Assembly (NCBI GenBank): GCA_937902865.1
Contig: CALFNJ010000017.1
Location: 1 to 6,322, forward strand
Direction of reading: 5' to 3'
DNA from: an uncultured Opitutaceae bacterium
GTDB taxonomy: Bacteria > Verrucomicrobiota > Verrucomicrobiia > Opitutales > Opitutaceae
DNA length: 6,322 nucleotides
Part shown: piece by piece, positions 5,671-6,322 of the stretch
How positions within the stretch are numbered: the stretch's first letter is position 1
Layout of the letters: every line of letters starts with the position of its first letter
Made by a program: the position numbers and the translations under genes
Notes under the pieces: model-generated
Databases searched by the model: none
Told to the model about the DNA's origin: nothing
What the model saw: the letters and a program-made list of their open reading frames with translations, nothing else

Positions 5671-5847
5671 GAAGAAGGAAGGAAGAATCAAAAACCCAAT
5701 CTTCGGCATCTCGCACAGAGGCACGGAGACACAGAGGTCGATCACCTATCCGAGTGATCGTGAGCCGATCTCCGTGCTTCTGCGCCTCTGTGCGAGACTT
5801 CCGATGGATCGAAATCCGATTTCTTAATTCTTCCTTCCTCCTTCTTA
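5671..5847. repeat. Imperfect inverted-repeat element of about 177 bp
   Basis: The outer arms are GAAGAAGGAAGGAAGAAT (5671-5688) and its near reverse complement ATTCTTCCTTCCTCCTTCTT (5827-5846). The inner arms TCTCGCACAGAGGC (5709-5722) and GCCTCTGTGCGAGA (5784-5797) are exact reverse complements; between them GCACGGAGA and TCTCCGTGC also match. The CACAGAGGCACGGAGACACAGAG theme is a dispersed intergenic repeat I know from many environmental genomes. It has no coding capacity; short frames such as that encoding HRGTETQR are translated repeat. It fills much of the gene-free stretch 5382-6142. Confidence 0.7.
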
Positions 5848-5874
5848 GTTCCTCTCGTCCGCTCGTTTCCTTGG

Positions 5875-5898
5875 TACCTGGCACCTGTTGCCTGTCAC
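5875..5898. repeat. Degenerate short tandem CCTG repeat
   Basis: Three imperfect units of about 8 bp, each built round CCTG (TACCTGGC, ACCTGTTG, CCTGTCAC), stand in a row next to the inverted-repeat element. This kind of short degenerate array often accompanies such dispersed intergenic repeats. No function is indicated. Confidence 0.4.
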
Positions 5899-5976
5899 TT
5901 TCCTCCGTTGCGCCGTTGAACCAGCCCCGAAAACCTTTCAACTTCCCTGCCTTCCGCCATGTCCACTCCTCGAAGC

Positions 5977-6079
5977 CTGCCTAAGGACGTCCCTGAAGGA
6001 GGACGGGGCCTCGCCGGGCAGCCATTACCAGGAAAACAGATGCCAACTCAGGGGACGATGATCTGGCACCGCCTTTTTT
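5977..6079 (+). promoter_or_regulatory. Possible structured RNA or leader before the polyprenyl synthase gene
   Basis: CGTCCCTGA (5988-5996) can pair with TCAGGGGACG (6048-6057, one bulged G). Alternatively CGTCC (5988-5992) can pair with GGACG (6001-6005) inside a CTGCC/GGCAG stem (5977-5981 with 6017-6021). The two folds exclude each other. TGCCA (6041-6045) and TGGCA (6064-6068) form a third weak stem shortly before six T residues (6074-6079). The layout resembles a leader switch or a small RNA with a weak terminator, 63 bp ahead of the GTG start. It matches no RNA family that I recognise. Confidence 0.3.
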
Positions 6080-6142
6080 GCCCCATCAAACTTGCAAATC
6101 CGATAGCCGTACAACGCGCAAGCCCTGATAGTCTAACTAAGA

Positions 6143-6322
6143 GTGAGCACCCTCTCCATCGCGACCGCTGCCGAGGTCTTCGACCTCCTCCGCGACGACC
6201 TCGCTGCCATTGAGCAGGAGTTCGCCCGCCAGTCCGCCTCCAACGTGGCCGTCATCACCGACATCGCGCAGTACCTCATCGAGGGTGGCGGCAAGCGCAT
6301 CCGGCCCTTGCTTCTACTGCTC
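6143..6322 (+). CDS. Polyprenyl diphosphate synthase, N-terminal part (cut by window end)
   Basis: The 60 visible codons read MSTLSIATAAEVFDLLRDDL and end in the sequence EGGGKRIRPLLLLL. GGGKRIRP (residues 48-55) is the N-terminal signature of trans-isoprenyl diphosphate synthases; its Lys and Arg bind the pyrophosphate of isopentenyl diphosphate. The start resembles octaprenyl-type (IspB-like) enzymes, which make long-chain precursors of quinone side chains. The catalytic Asp-rich motifs would lie beyond the window. An in-frame TAA at 6134-6136 leaves the GTG at 6143 as the only reasonable start; AAGA just before it is at best a weak ribosome site. It is the only plus-strand gene here, divergent from the two-component genes. 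Chain length cannot be told from this part. Confidence 0.92.
   Translation, partial: MSTLSIATAAEVFDLLRDDLAAIEQEFARQSASNVAVITDIAQYLIEGGGKRIRPLLLLL

Noticed and set aside
4531..5757. A 408-codon plus-strand open frame opposite the regulator gene
   Set aside because: It is an antisense shadow of the AAA+ and receiver domains that also runs through the terminator and into repeat DNA; its Ser/Arg-rich product shows no domain.
6047..6057. GTCCCCTGAG on the minus strand, a word also found in E. coli 6S RNA
   Set aside because: The match is one short word; the long closing stem and central bubble of 6S RNA could not be drawn here, and the T-run favours the other strand.
6064..6081. Sigma-54 promoter-like TGGCAC...TTGC before the polyprenyl synthase
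   Set aside because: The spacing between the GG and GC elements is three bases too long.
5959..6213. An 84-codon plus-strand frame before and into the polyprenyl synthase
   Set aside because: It overlaps the synthase start in another frame, has no recognisable domain and crosses sequence that looks like structured non-coding DNA.

Overview
The window is GC-rich chromosomal DNA with bacterial gene organisation. It holds six complete protein genes on the minus strand, the start of a seventh on the plus strand, and three intergenic stretches crowded with palindromic repeats. The dense families of short palindromes (units around AACGCGTT, GGACGGGCGG and GGGCGTCCGCAAGG), the high GC content and the near absence of Shine-Dalgarno sequences suggest an Opitutaceae-like member of the Verrucomicrobiota. 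That placement is an inference from style, not from a marker gene.

Layout: 1-209 is a repeat-bearing intergenic stretch. 210-1584 (minus strand, read from right to left) is a cluster of four small membrane-associated proteins: a DUF3185 protein, a DUF883/ElaB-YqjD protein, a YqjE-type 'phage holin family' protein, and a small basic protein that sits where yqjK sits in the enterobacterial yqjD-yqjE-yqjK operon. 1585-2071 is an intergenic repeat island with a roughly 170 bp composite palindrome. 2072-5381 (minus strand) encodes a two-component system: first an NtrC-family response regulator closely resembling AlgB, then, after a 178 bp repeat-bearing gap, a membrane sensor kinase with KinB-type architecture. 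5382-6142 has no convincing gene. It holds an intrinsic-terminator-like hairpin, a perfect 14 bp palindrome, a roughly 177 bp imperfect inverted-repeat element and a possible structured leader. 6143-6322 (plus strand) is the first 60 codons of a polyprenyl diphosphate synthase, cut by the window end.

How the genes work together: the kinase would sense a signal at the inner membrane and control phosphorylation of Asp51 of the regulator, which has the full receiver, AAA+ and Fis-type HTH layout of a sigma-54 activator. The four-gene cluster looks like an envelope or stationary-phase module anchoring ribosomes or other partners at the inner membrane, by analogy with E. coli YqjD/ElaB. The polyprenyl synthase would make the long-chain isoprenoid precursor of quinones or undecaprenyl carriers. 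No CRISPR array, tRNA, rRNA or complete mobile element was seen. The most interesting points are the AlgB/KinB-like pair in this setting, its variant GSFTGA loop, the orphan terminator upstream of the regulator, and the mutually exclusive pairings ahead of the polyprenyl synthase.
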